DNA of 64,000 bases from CAZWKQ01 sp964634005. Its GTDB lineage: Bacteria; Bacteroidota; Bacteroidia; Bacteroidales; JACABE01. The notes beneath the pieces were generated by a model. The model saw nothing but the letters and a program-made list of their open reading frames with translations, made no database searches and was not told the DNA's origin. Below are positions 1 through 7,836 of this stretch, piece by piece; position 1 is the first letter of the stretch; each line of letters opens with the position of its first letter. The stretch covers positions 53,446-117,445 of the forward strand of contig CAZWKQ010000008.1 in NCBI GenBank assembly GCA_964634005.1, read 5' to 3'. The translations under genes and the position numbers were made by a program.

Positions 1-1008
1 GCCATTACTGTAAATGTAGCTCAAAATGACAGTATTTCTTTTATAAAAAAGGTATCTTGTGAAGCTTCAAGTACTTTACCACCTTCGTATGATTATCTCG
101 ATTTCCAGATTGATAATGTATCTGTCGGAAAGTGGCATGGTGAGGTCAATTGGTCGCTAACTTCTTTTCCGGTATCACAAGGAATTCATACTTTTAAATG
201 GATTTACAGAAAAGACAGTTATCAAACTGCCGGCAGCGATTGCGTGTGGCTCGATAATATCAAGTTGCCCAAAGGTATCATCAGTAAAGAGCCGCTAACT
301 TGCACTCTAACTGCATTAAACGATACTATATGTCAAAATTATTCTACTAAGCTGATTTTGAATTATTCGGGAGGAGTAGGAGGTAATGTAATTACTTGGT
401 CTGCAAATCCGCAATATAATAACCCGATGACATATCCTTATATTGTATCTCCGGATATTACAACTACATTTACCGCAAATATTAAAGACGCCGGCAATTC
501 GACGGTTAATTCATCTTATACGATAAATGTCAAGCCCAGTATAATACCTGTAATAACACAGGTAGGAAACCAGCTTATATCAAGCGAACCGGAAAATTTG
601 TGGTATGATGATAACGGACTAATAGCCGGAGCTAACGGTAATTCGTTTACCCCGACTTATACAAGCCATTTTTATGCCACTTCTGTAAATAGTAATGGTT
701 GCATTTCTCAAGCATCTAATGTTATATATGTTGCATTTGCAGGTATAAATGAAGGTGTTGAAAACGACATAACAGTTTATCCGAATCCATTTTCCGATGT
801 TATTACAATTAAATCGGACAAGAATTTTATAAACAAAAATATGAAAATAACTATATTCAACAGTTTAGGTCAGGAAATAAAAACAGAATTGTTGTTTTCT
901 GAAAATAATATTGTAATTAACGCTTCGAATTTCGAAAGAGGGGTTTACTTTATAAAATTGAGTAATAACGGAAATAGCTTAGTCAAAAAGCTTATAAAAA
1001 CTATTTAA
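1..1008 (+). CDS. Secreted T9SS type A sorting-domain protein (3' part only)
   Basis: The reading frame is open from the first base, so the true start lies outside the window; the first in-frame ATG is only at 244. The visible part has a domain with the pattern SDCVWLDNI, which is typical of beta-sandwich modules next to secreted peptidases and adhesins in this phylum. It is followed by an Ig-like stretch that includes the short motif WYDD. The last 80 or so residues are a type A T9SS sorting domain (NDITVYPNPFSD, then GVYFIKL and a KKLIK tail), which directs export and attachment to the cell surface. The catalytic or binding part, if any, is missing, so the activity cannot be named. Confidence 0.85.
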   Translation, partial: AITVNVAQNDSISFIKKVSCEASSTLPPSYDYLDFQIDNVSVGKWHGEVNWSLTSFPVSQGIHTFKWIYRKDSYQTAGSDCVWLDNIKLPKGIISKEPLTCTLTALNDTICQNYSTKLILNYSGGVGGNVITWSANPQYNNPMTYPYIVSPDITTTFTANIKDAGNSTVNSSYTINVKPSIIPVITQVGNQLISSEPENLWYDDNGLIAGANGNSFTPTYTSHFYATSVNSNGCISQASNVIYVAFAGINEGVENDITVYPNPFSDVITIKSDKNFINKNMKITIFNSLGQEIKTELLFSENNIVINASNFERGVYFIKLSNNGNSLVKKLIKTI

Positions 1009-1096
1009 TCGCAACTGTTAATAATTTATAAGTCGCATAAAATCATTAAATGTGGGCTTATAGAATGCATAATCATAAAATTTGATTTAAAGAGTA

Positions 1097-1125
1097 GTTG
1101 TGTATTGTAAAATTTTATAATTTTG
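1097..1125 (+). promoter_or_regulatory. Probable tRNA-Ala promoter
   Basis: TAATTTTG at 1118-1125 matches the Bacteroidota -7 consensus TAnnTTTG and sits 10 bases before the mature tRNA. GTTG at 1097-1100 may be the -33 element, with a slightly short spacing of 17. The same TAATTTTGCAA string precedes the tRNA-Pro gene, which supports a shared tRNA promoter. Confidence 0.5.
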
Positions 1126-1135
1126 CAATGTCGAA

Positions 1136-1209
1136 GGGGCGTTAGCTCAGTTGGCTAGAGTGTCAGACTGGCAGTCTGAAGGTCACGGGTTCGACTCCCG
1201 TACGCTCCA
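1136..1209 (+). tRNA. tRNA-Ala(GGC)
   Basis: A full cloverleaf can be folded by eye. The acceptor stem is GGGGCGT with ACGCTCC (one G-T pair), the anticodon stem is TCAGA/TCTGA, and the loop CTGGCAG gives anticodon GGC. The T arm is ACGGG-TTCGACT-CCCGT. The discriminator base is A and CCA is not encoded. Its 3' end is the integration site of the downstream element. Confidence 0.95.
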
Positions 1210-1210
1210 C
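1198..1210 (+). repeat. attL core (13-bp direct repeat)
   Basis: CCGTACGCTCCAC at the tRNA 3' end is repeated exactly at 7837-7849. The flanking bases differ at both ends, so the repeat is 13 bp. A duplicated tRNA 3' end around an integrase gene is the usual footprint of tyrosine-integrase elements. Confidence 0.85.
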
Positions 1211-1221
1211 GTATTTTAATA

Positions 1222-1262
1222 AATAAGCTCTGAAAATCAATTTTTTACAGGGCTTATTTTAT
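1222..1262 (+). terminator. Hairpin terminator after tRNA-Ala
   Basis: AATAAGCTCTG at 1222-1232 pairs with CAGGGCTTATT at 1248-1258, with one wobble pair, and is followed by a T-rich run. It lies inside the left end of the element. It can end the tRNA transcript in the integrated state, and any transcript crossing attP in a circular form. Confidence 0.65.
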
Positions 1263-1266
1263 TTTG

Positions 1267-1286
1267 ACACTCTGAAATTACACTCA
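1267..1286. repeat. Left-end element repeats (putative integrase arm site)
   Basis: ACACTCTGAAA at 1267-1277 is the exact reverse complement of 7666-7676 at the other end. It overlaps AAATTACACTCA (1275-1286), a near copy of the tandem 13-mers at 7680-7705. Matched motifs inside both ends suggest arm-type binding sites for the integrase or excisionase. Confidence 0.5.
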
Positions 1287-1369
1287 AAAATAGTTTTTTA
1301 CTTGCTAATTTTATACAAAATATAATATCTGTTGATAATGCACTACGGGTTAAATAAGTTATTTTGTTG

Positions 1370-1395
1370 TTTACTTTTATTTGAACAAAAGTAAA
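1370..1395 (-). terminator. Possible terminator of the element operon
   Basis: TTTACTTTT (1370-1378) and AAAAGTAAA (1387-1395) form a perfect 9-bp inverted repeat just past the stop codon of the last operon gene. The stem is AT-only and no clear T-run follows on the minus strand, so the call is weak. Confidence 0.35.
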
Positions 1396-1402
1396 TTAAA
1401 AA

Positions 1403-1990
1403 TTAATTAATTAAAGCACTTTCAAATTCGTGTAATAATATATTTTCTACTTTCTGTATTTGTTTTATTATTCGCAAATACTTTTTTGTTGGTTTACCTG
1501 CATACATTTGTTTGAAATTCTTTTTGTACAGTTCGCTGTATAGGTAATCACTTTTGAAATATGCCCCTAATGTTTTATCCAGTTGCCTGTACTTCTTACT
1601 TTGGATTTGTGTTTCGTACATACAACCCTTGAACGCTTCACGGTGTAAAAAATAACCATCTATTAAATACAACTTTCGACAGCGTTTTTTTGTTTGAGGG
1701 CAAATAAAATACCAAATTTCACCTTTTTTCAGGTTTGATAGGGTTGAGGTTAATAATACTTTATAGTTTCGTGGTTTGTCCCTGTATTTGTAATCAAGTT
1801 CAATGTATGGTTGTTCACTGTATGTGTTTATTTTTATTGAGATAATTCCTATAATATTTCCATCACTACTCCAATTAATTGTACTTTTAATAATTTGTTT
1901 CGGGATAAGGTAGCCCCATTCTTTCAATTTTGAAATTTGTATTTTCAAAACATTATTGTAAAGAGTTGGGTAAGTACAGGGTTTTGGCAT
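1403..1990 (-). CDS. Unknown 195-aa protein at the left end of the element
   Basis: No function is recognised. The middle has the string WYFICPQTKKRCRKLYL and later a segment FLHREAFKGCMYETQ. This resembles a small family of mobile-element proteins in which a CP..C-type knuckle is followed by LYL and a Tyr/Gln-rich stretch. Only part of a zinc site is present here (one CPxxxxxC pair plus one later Cys). There is no signal peptide or membrane segment, and the C-terminal third is Lys-rich, compatible with nucleic-acid binding. It is the last gene of the leftward operon, 49 bases after the 74-aa gene, where accessory cargo is often carried. Confidence 0.75.
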   Translation of the reverse strand: MPKPCTYPTLYNNVLKIQISKLKEWGYLIPKQIIKSTINWSSDGNIIGIISIKINTYSEQPYIELDYKYRDKPRNYKVLLTSTLSNLKKGEIWYFICPQTKKRCRKLYLIDGYFLHREAFKGCMYETQIQSKKYRQLDKTLGAYFKSDYLYSELYKKNFKQMYAGKPTKKYLRIIKQIQKVENILLHEFESALIN

Positions 1991-2039
1991 TTTAAATAAA
2001 TATAAAAAATTAAACCTAAATCATTAAGGAACTTTAATT

Positions 2040-2264
2040 TTACCAATTTCCTAATTTTAATGGTTCGCCCTCAGTAGGGAGTACTGTTTCAACTTTCGGA
2101 AATACGTAAGGCATAAGTTTACATACTATATTTATTCGTTCTTTTGGGTCTAATGTGTCAAGGGTTTCGGGTAATTTTTCAATTTCCTTTTGCATTATAT
2201 TTTTAAGAGTTTCACGTAAATTTGTTATTAAAACCTGTTCTTTTGTTTTTGTTTTTGTTTTCAT
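2040..2264 (-). CDS. Unknown 74-aa charged protein
   Basis: A small protein with a KTKTKTKEQ N-terminus and a predicted helical body (LRETLKNIMQKEIEKLPETLDTLDPKERI). Its start overlaps the stop of the primase-like gene in an ATGA arrangement, so translation is probably coupled. The shape and position resemble small proteins found beside mobile-element replication genes, but no family is recognised. Confidence 0.7.
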   Translation of the reverse strand: MKTKTKTKEQVLITNLRETLKNIMQKEIEKLPETLDTLDPKERINIVCKLMPYVFPKVETVLPTEGEPLKLGNW

Positions 2265-3781
2265 ATCATTATAAAATTTGTTGTTAATAATTGTTTTAAT
2301 TCCAGTAATCTATTCAAGTATGGTAAATATGTTTTATTACCGTTGTTTCTTTTAACTGTGGTAATGTGGCTTTCAATGAATAGGGAACAGTTTGTTATTA
2401 TACTGTAAGGGTTCAGCTTTACGGGCTTGGTTGGTATTGCTATTCCTGCAAAGTAGTTTTCAAGTTCAATAATAACTTGTTCCCAGCTTTCTGTTTCTCT
2501 TTTTATAGGTGTCCAATTTTTCGATAACTCATTTTTAAATACATCAACTTTTGGCAAAGGTGCAACGTGCGAAAAAATAATATTTTGTTGGTGGGTAACT
2601 TTAGTAACTCCAGTAACTTTTTCAGGTTCGGGCTGTGGTATTTGTTCCTGAATGTTTCTTTTCCTGAATAGTCGCCAATCCTGTTTTATTAAATAGTCTG
2701 CAAGGTCGTTACCTTTGTTTTTGTCTGCTTCGGGTGCTAACCGCTCCAGTAAGTCGGAAAATATAAAACGTGTTCCAGATAAACGGCTTTCATATTCTTT
2801 GGCTTTGGTTTCCCATTCTTTGAAGGTGCTGCCGTTTTTTGAAAGGTCGGGAAATACATAAACAAAACGTCCCTGTAATACTTTCAATTTGTCAAATGAT
2901 AAACTGCTTTTGTTGTAAACTGCTAACCAAATAAGATTTTCAGGTATTTCAGGTAAACCAAAATACAAAGTACCGTAAACGGCTGTTTTTGGGGCTTCAA
3001 CCAATGCAACGGGGTTGCTGTGGTATTTACTTAAAAGGTGTTCGCCAAATAAACAGGAAATTTTTTTTTCCTGCTTGTTGTATGCTTCCAACCATTCAGG
3101 CAATGGCTTATTATTTTGGAAGTAATGCTTTTCAATGATTGAATGTAAAAAGTCTGTTCCTGTGGTGTAGTTTTGTTCGTTAAATTGTTTTACCTGAATA
3201 GCTCTTATATTGCCCTTAATATCAATAAAAGGAAAAGTATTTGCCCCTGCTCTGTAACCATTTGCAACCGTACCCAATCGGTACAACTGAATAACCTTTG
3301 TAACCTCATCAACTTCAAAGGGAAATTGCACCCTATAAAATAGGTTCTGTATAAACGTGTTATTTTCATATCGTTCGGGCTGTAATGTTTGTTTGAATGT
3401 ATCAAAGTGAAAAAATACGGGTTCAGGTGTGGGCTGTGGTTTGGGTTGAGTGTGAAAATATTTTTGTTTTGGAACAGTAACTTTAGTAACTCCAGTAACT
3501 TTTTGTTCCTGTTCCCAAACTGCTTTTGCGTACCCGTCCAAATACGGGTTGAGGTGGTACGAACATTTACTTTCACGGTCGCAACGTCCGTACTGTTCGG
3601 GCAAATAGTCGCCTGTTTCAATATCAATGAAGCGAACAAACCGTTTTTTACCACATTCGGGGCAATGGTGTTTTTTACTGCCTTTTTCTAAACTGTATCG
3701 GTGTTCATTCGTACTTTTCGTACCGTTCGTACCCTGTACGAGTGGTACGAGTGGTACGATGATATTTTGTAAACTATTCAT
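2261..3781 (-). CDS. Primase-like replication protein with zinc ribbon and Toprim-like region (DUF6371-like)
   Basis: The product probably acts in element replication. Using the start at 3781 (506 aa), an N-terminal zinc ribbon is formed by C40/C43 and C67/C73 (HCPECGKK and GRCDRESKC). The middle contains FPFIDIKGNIRAIQVKQF and VALVEAPKTAVYGTLYFG, which resemble the DUF6371/Toprim-like proteins of Bacteroidota mobile elements. An ATG at 3844 would give 527 aa but overlap the previous gene by 71 bases. The ATG at 3781 overlaps its stop by only 8 and fits translational coupling. The peptide VTGVTKVT occurs twice, encoded by an exact 28-bp DNA repeat (2595-2622, 3477-3504). The family is a good match; the primase activity is inferred. 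Confidence 0.75.
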   Translation of the reverse strand: MNSLQNIIVPLVPLVQGTNGTKSTNEHRYSLEKGSKKHHCPECGKKRFVRFIDIETGDYLPEQYGRCDRESKCSYHLNPYLDGYAKAVWEQEQKVTGVTKVTVPKQKYFHTQPKPQPTPEPVFFHFDTFKQTLQPERYENNTFIQNLFYRVQFPFEVDEVTKVIQLYRLGTVANGYRAGANTFPFIDIKGNIRAIQVKQFNEQNYTTGTDFLHSIIEKHYFQNNKPLPEWLEAYNKQEKKISCLFGEHLLSKYHSNPVALVEAPKTAVYGTLYFGLPEIPENLIWLAVYNKSSLSFDKLKVLQGRFVYVFPDLSKNGSTFKEWETKAKEYESRLSGTRFIFSDLLERLAPEADKNKGNDLADYLIKQDWRLFRKRNIQEQIPQPEPEKVTGVTKVTHQQNIIFSHVAPLPKVDVFKNELSKNWTPIKRETESWEQVIIELENYFAGIAIPTKPVKLNPYSIITNCSLFIESHITTVKRNNGNKTYLPYLNRLLELKQLLTTNFIMI

Positions 3782-4865
3782 TTTCAGCCCCTTTTTTAAT
3801 CCACTTTCGTACTGCTCCCTCTGAAACTCCAAACTGTTTGGCAATTTGTACGTTTGAAAGTCCTTGTTTTTTCAATTCCAATGCTTCCAAAATTTTGCTT
3901 TCGTGGTCTTTTTCGGTTAGCTGTTTCAGGTGTTCTCGTTCTGCTCCAAAATCAATAAATTCAAATGCAAGGAAATTATACGGTTTATCAATCTGACAAA
4001 CTATTACATTTTCAGTATCATAAATCATTGCTGTATTTCGGGCTTTAATCTGCTTTATGTATCGCAAATTTTTATCCGTGTTACTTTGTCCAATGGCAAA
4101 ACAACTATCAATGAAATTGTATAGCATCTTACTTCCGCCTAAATCATTTTGCGTAATTGGTCGGCTTAAATCTCGCTTCGGGGTGTGTGCAAGTGCTAAA
4201 ATAGAAAGCCCGTATTTGCTTTTTAACGCCTTTAAATACTTCATTAACGGCAAAGCATCTTTTGAACGCTCTGTTTCATTTTTGAGGTATGTAATATTGT
4301 CAATGATTAAAATTTTAGCCCCTGTTTCAATTATACTTTGCTCCATTGATTGATTAAGGTAATTTTCAAAGGTGGTTTCCGTTGGGGGTTCTGCTTCGGG
4401 GCTAATTTCAACCCGTATTAAATTGTATTTGTCAAATTGATAATGATTTTCAAAAACCTTTAAGGCTTCATTCTTTACTGAATACCTTACTTCAAATTGC
4501 TTGGGCGAAAGTTCAAAATCAAAGTACAATACTTTTTGTTTTGGGGCTTCCATTCTAAAGCCGGGTATTTGTTGCCCTTTGCTTATACTGTCAGCAATCT
4601 GTACGGCTAAAATTGACTTTCCTAAATTGCTATCAGAAAATAAAATACATATTTCTCCTTCGTGCCAAAATTCGCCAAATAGCATTTCAGGAATAGGGCT
4701 TGTTTTTGCAAGTTCCAACCATTCGTTGGCTGTCATCACTTTGAACAATCCTTTGTTTTGTTCAACTTCTTTGCGTTTCTGCTCCAGTTGTTCAAAATGA
4801 TTATTCCATACTTCGGGCTGCTCCAATGGGTTGTTGAGGTCATCAAATACGGGGTTTAGTTTCAT
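3774..4865 (-). CDS. RepA/RecA-like AAA ATPase
   Basis: A P-loop ATPase of the AAA_25/RepA helicase type, 363 aa. The Walker A region is SDSNLGKS at residues 77-84, where the usual first Gly is Ser. Walker B is ILIIDN, ending at Asp189. The C-terminus has a helix-turn-helix, LSNVQIAKQFGVSEGAVRKW, which could bind an origin. Such proteins act as replicative helicase or helicase loader in plasmids and integrative elements. It overlaps the upstream 73-aa gene by ATGA and runs into the primase-like gene, so the three form a replication cassette. The helicase role is inferred from family and context. Confidence 0.85.
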   Translation of the reverse strand: MKLNPVFDDLNNPLEQPEVWNNHFEQLEQKRKEVEQNKGLFKVMTANEWLELAKTSPIPEMLFGEFWHEGEICILFSDSNLGKSILAVQIADSISKGQQIPGFRMEAPKQKVLYFDFELSPKQFEVRYSVKNEALKVFENHYQFDKYNLIRVEISPEAEPPTETTFENYLNQSMEQSIIETGAKILIIDNITYLKNETERSKDALPLMKYLKALKSKYGLSILALAHTPKRDLSRPITQNDLGGSKMLYNFIDSCFAIGQSNTDKNLRYIKQIKARNTAMIYDTENVIVCQIDKPYNFLAFEFIDFGAEREHLKQLTEKDHESKILEALELKKQGLSNVQIAKQFGVSEGAVRKWIKKGAENE

Positions 4866-5083
4866 AGCTCAACAGTATTTGAAGGTTCAACAATAGGGAA
4901 CAATTCGGGGTTGGTGGTGTAAAACCCTGCAAGGTGTGTTGAAATTGGGCAAATGCCTTTCTGTACCGTTGGATACTTACGTGAGCTGTCATTAATATAC
5001 AATTCTTTTAGTATATCAATCCCATTTTTTGTATCTTTGCTTGTCTTAATCAGCAAAAAAATCTTAGAAGTAATATCCTGCAT
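4862..5083 (-). CDS. Unknown 73-aa protein
   Basis: A small protein with two Cys-poor halves and the segment GIDILKELYINDSSRKYPTVQKG. No known family is recognised. It starts 4 bases after the helix-turn-helix gene and its stop overlaps the ATPase start (ATGA), so it is clearly part of the replication operon. It could be a regulatory or loader accessory protein, but nothing in the sequence shows this. Confidence 0.6.
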   Translation of the reverse strand: MQDITSKIFLLIKTSKDTKNGIDILKELYINDSSRKYPTVQKGICPISTHLAGFYTTNPELFPIVEPSNTVEL

Positions 5084-5087
5084 GATG

Positions 5088-5381
5088 TTACTTCTTTTTT
5101 TTGTTCGACAATGCCTCCAGAACCTCTGTTTTGCGAAATATAATAGTACGTTCCGCCTGTGAAAAAGGTATCCGCCCTGAGTTCTTTATCTTTTGGGCAG
5201 TCGGTGTGCTTACTTTTAAAAATTCTGCCAGCCCTTTTATTCCATAAATAAACGGTTCTGGCTCTGCTGGTGTTGCCTCCGCTGGTGTTGCCACAATTAA
5301 ATTTTCAATTTTTTGCATTTTTGCCAAAAGTTCGGATACTGCTTCAGGCAAATTGTTAAATGATAATTTTTCTGTATGCAT
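5088..5381 (-). CDS. Excisionase-like helix-turn-helix protein (DUF3853-like)
   Basis: 97 aa. The C-terminal half (YGIKGLAEFLKVSTPTAQKI, then SGRIPFSQAERTIIFRKTEVLEAL) has the winged helix-turn-helix pattern of AlpA/Xis/MerR-type small DNA-binding proteins and matches DUF3853 proteins of Bacteroidota elements. An ATPAEATPAE linker comes from a tandem 15-bp DNA repeat near 5264-5293. As first gene of the leftward operon it is well placed to act as excisionase or operon regulator; which of these cannot be decided. Confidence 0.75.
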   Translation of the reverse strand: MHTEKLSFNNLPEAVSELLAKMQKIENLIVATPAEATPAEPEPFIYGIKGLAEFLKVSTPTAQKIKNSGRIPFSQAERTIIFRKTEVLEALSNKKKK

Positions 5382-5480
5382 ATAATTTAGATTAAAAATA
5401 TATGCGAAACAATAAAATAGAAATTGCCGATTATGCCGATAGTTCCGAAACGGTAAAAACGGAATTAAAAAAAAATAATT
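5382..5480. promoter_or_regulatory. Probable control region of the element operon
   Basis: This 99-base gap separates the leftward operon from the gene before it in the reading direction (5481-6314). It is AT-rich and should hold the operon promoter, although no clear minus-strand TAnnTTTG box can be read. It also contains most of a rightward 33-codon ORF (5402-5503) discussed as a finding. Confidence 0.35.
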
Positions 5481-6314
5481 TTAAAGAAAATCAACAGTAT
5501 TAAATAATTCTTTGTATTCAGTTAAAAGTGTTTCATATTCTTTGTTTTTAGCCCTTGTAGTTCTATCTGAAACAACTATACCAAATTTCTCAGCAAACAA
5601 TTTATTTCTTTGTGTTATTGAAACTTCTTTTTTGATAATGCCTTTAATTTTCAATGCCTCTGAAATTGCTAAAACATGATAAGCTTTTTTTATCAATTCG
5701 CCGTTTTTGTTCAATGTTTCGTAATCAATCAAACAATCAATCATTTTCTGAATATTTTTGGTATCATTGAAAATACTTTCGATTGTTTCATATTTTGCCA
5801 GAACTGGTGGTCTATTTTCTTTTGGTCGTTTGGGTTCTTGTATATCCTTTGAATAATCAACAGGTACACTCATATCCATAGCTTGTATTATAGAAGCTTT
5901 GATATACTGCAAATCTGAATACTCAAGAATATTTTCAAAATCCATTAAGTAATCGGTTGGTATCCCCCTGATATGTCTTAAGTTAACTGGAAAATTATTT
6001 TTGCTAATAGAATTTAATAGATTTTCTACATCAATAATTTGTTTATTTATTTGAATTTTATCACAGTCAACTTTATCCAACTCACACCTTAGAAAATTGA
6101 GTATATTGTAATATTCTTTTTTTTGTTCAAATAATCGTTTATCAAATTCACTTTCAAGCCATTTTATAATATAAATGCATTTTGTAAAAAATTCATCTTT
6201 TGAAATATGATTGTTTTCTGCTTTTTTAAACTCCCTATAAATATAATCTTTTAAAAAACAACCGTGTTTATAGTATCCTGTAACTAAAATTCTAAAATAT
6301 TCAAGATTTTCCAT
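5481..6314 (-). CDS. Unknown 277-aa protein next to the integrase
   Basis: The start lies 2 bases after the integrase stop, so both genes are probably co-transcribed. The protein is soluble and rich in predicted helix. The N-terminal half has a string of aromatic and charged residues (YREFKKAENNHISKDEFF). The C-terminal end ITQRNKLFAEKFGIVVSDRT resembles a recognition-helix region, so DNA binding is possible. Proteins of this size and place occur beside integrases in Bacteroidota elements, but no named family is recognised. Confidence 0.7.
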   Translation of the reverse strand: MENLEYFRILVTGYYKHGCFLKDYIYREFKKAENNHISKDEFFTKCIYIIKWLESEFDKRLFEQKKEYYNILNFLRCELDKVDCDKIQINKQIIDVENLLNSISKNNFPVNLRHIRGIPTDYLMDFENILEYSDLQYIKASIIQAMDMSVPVDYSKDIQEPKRPKENRPPVLAKYETIESIFNDTKNIQKMIDCLIDYETLNKNGELIKKAYHVLAISEALKIKGIIKKEVSITQRNKLFAEKFGIVVSDRTTRAKNKEYETLLTEYKELFNTVDFL

Positions 6315-6316
6315 AA

Positions 6317-7666
6317 TTATAACTCATTAAATTTATTCATTGATAATTGTTTTTGTTCTTTTACAATTTTAGTATAACCTTTCATTGTTTTATAGTCTTT
6401 ATGTCCTGTCCATTTCATTATTACATCAGGTTGAATGTTAAGGTATAGAGCATTAATTATAAAGGTTTTCCGGGCTGTATGGTGTGTAAGAAGTTCCCAT
6501 TTTTTAAATTGTTCATCAATTCGTTTGTTGCCTCTATAATCAATATATGTTTCAATACTGTCAAATCCTGCTTCTTTACCAGCATCTTTGAGATACTTAT
6601 TAAACTTTTGATTACTGGGAACAGGAAACGCCCTGTTATTCTTTAAATCAATATCCTTGTATTTTTCCCATAACAATAAAGCATATTTATTGAGTTCAAT
6701 TTCTAAATCGTCATCAGTTTTGATTGTTGTTATTTTAATAAAGGGGTTTCCTTTGTCGTCAGTTTTGAAGTCGCTTTTCTTTAAATTTTTTATATCTGAA
6801 AATCTTAATCCTGTCAAACATGAAAAGCAATAAATATCTCTTATTTGCTCAAGTCGCTTGTTGCCTTTAAAATCAAAATTGATAAAGTGCTGGAGTTCGT
6901 TCCATGATAAAAAGATAATATTTTTTTGATAATCTTCTGTTTTTGTTCCCTTAAATTTATATTTATACGTTTTATATTCTAAATTTTTATTATACTTTTC
7001 TTCTGTTGCCCAATTCATAAACCATTTAAACAATATCATGTATTTATAATTAGTAGTATTGTTTAGCTTTTTATCCTTTTGTAAGTATTCAGTATAGTTT
7101 AGTAAAAAGTCTTTTGTAATGTCATTAAAAAAGATATTTCTGCCTATTTTTTTACTGTAATCCACCACGTGAGATTTAAGAGTTTTAATTTTCTTTATTG
7201 TGCTTTCAGTCCAGCTTTTTGCCTTACTTTCTTTTTCAATAAAAAGTTGAATAAAATCAGGGACTGTCGCTGGTGTTTCATCTTTTTTCTTGTCATTAAT
7301 GATTTTTTCCAGTTCCTTTAATTTCAGAGTGAGTTCGTTCCAAAGATATTTTTTTGTAATAATTCTGTCAAGTTCAACAGCTTCATCGTAAATTTTAGGC
7401 AAAATTTCCTCAATCCGATTGATACGCTTATTAATTGTGCCTGCAGATATTTTATCTTTATTAAAATTATTTGGTTTCACTCTTTGCATTTCAGCATTCC
7501 ACTTGTCAAAATCAATTCTATAACCAATCGGATATATTACCCTCTGGCCATCAAATTTAAAATCAATTAGTATCGGGACATTATCGGTTTTTAAAACACC
7601 TGTTTTTTTGTCTTTTCTCCGTTCTAATTTGAATTTGACAATTTTTAACTGTTTTCTGCCTTTCAT
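6317..7666 (-). CDS. int: Tyrosine recombinase (integrase) of the tRNA-Ala element
   Basis: 449 aa, complete. The N-terminal arm-binding region is followed by a SAM-like core-binding domain (about 130-235) and the catalytic domain. Catalytic residues are visible: Arg288 in TGLRFSD, His396 and Arg399 in HHTARK, His422 in TGHKD, and Tyr431 as nucleophile. It would catalyse integration at the tRNA-Ala 3' end and, with an excisionase, excision. It is read away from attR, with its start codon overlapping the 11-bp terminal inverted repeat, so binding of integrase to its own promoter region is likely. All key residues are intact. Confidence 0.95.
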   Translation of the reverse strand: MKGRKQLKIVKFKLERRKDKKTGVLKTDNVPILIDFKFDGQRVIYPIGYRIDFDKWNAEMQRVKPNNFNKDKISAGTINKRINRIEEILPKIYDEAVELDRIITKKYLWNELTLKLKELEKIINDKKKDETPATVPDFIQLFIEKESKAKSWTESTIKKIKTLKSHVVDYSKKIGRNIFFNDITKDFLLNYTEYLQKDKKLNNTTNYKYMILFKWFMNWATEEKYNKNLEYKTYKYKFKGTKTEDYQKNIIFLSWNELQHFINFDFKGNKRLEQIRDIYCFSCLTGLRFSDIKNLKKSDFKTDDKGNPFIKITTIKTDDDLEIELNKYALLLWEKYKDIDLKNNRAFPVPSNQKFNKYLKDAGKEAGFDSIETYIDYRGNKRIDEQFKKWELLTHHTARKTFIINALYLNIQPDVIMKWTGHKDYKTMKGYTKIVKEQKQLSMNKFNEL

Positions 7667-7705
7667 TTCAGAGTGTTATAAATTTACACTCCAAATTTAC
7701 ACTCA
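7666..7705. repeat. Right-end element repeats (putative integrase arm sites)
   Basis: 7666-7676 is the reverse complement of 1267-1277. It is followed by two tandem 13-mers, AAATTTACACTCC (7680-7692) and AAATTTACACTCA (7693-7705), nearly identical to the left-end AAATTACACTCA. The tandem spacing and presence at both ends are typical of arm-type sites. They lie directly upstream of the integrase start, where they could also autoregulate it. Confidence 0.55.
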
Positions 7706-7738
7706 ATTTTTGATTTATTCAAATTAATTTTAATTTAT

Positions 7739-7770
7739 TTTGATTTTTGTTAAAAACTTATATATCTTTG
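7739..7770 (+). promoter_or_regulatory. Outward-facing promoter at the right end of the element
   Basis: TTTG at 7739-7742 and TATCTTTG at 7763-7770, with 20 bases between, fit the Bacteroidota -33/-7 consensus well. It reads rightward across attR. No gene starts downstream on this strand before the convergent NlpC/P60 gene. Confidence 0.5.
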
Positions 7771-7836
7771 TATTATTGCATTGTGGAGGTTTATTTTAAA
7801 AGTTCTTTTAATTTGGTTTAAACTATAAGTATAGAG

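Noticed and set aside
3716..3765. Cluster of CGTAC words at the start of the primase-like gene as an origin
   Set aside because: The copies are short and irregular and follow from the VPLVPLVQGTNGTK peptide; not enough for an origin call.
3782..3844. Upstream ATG (3844) for the primase-like gene
   Set aside because: It would overlap the ATPase gene by 71 bases in another frame; the ATG at 3781 gives normal coupling.
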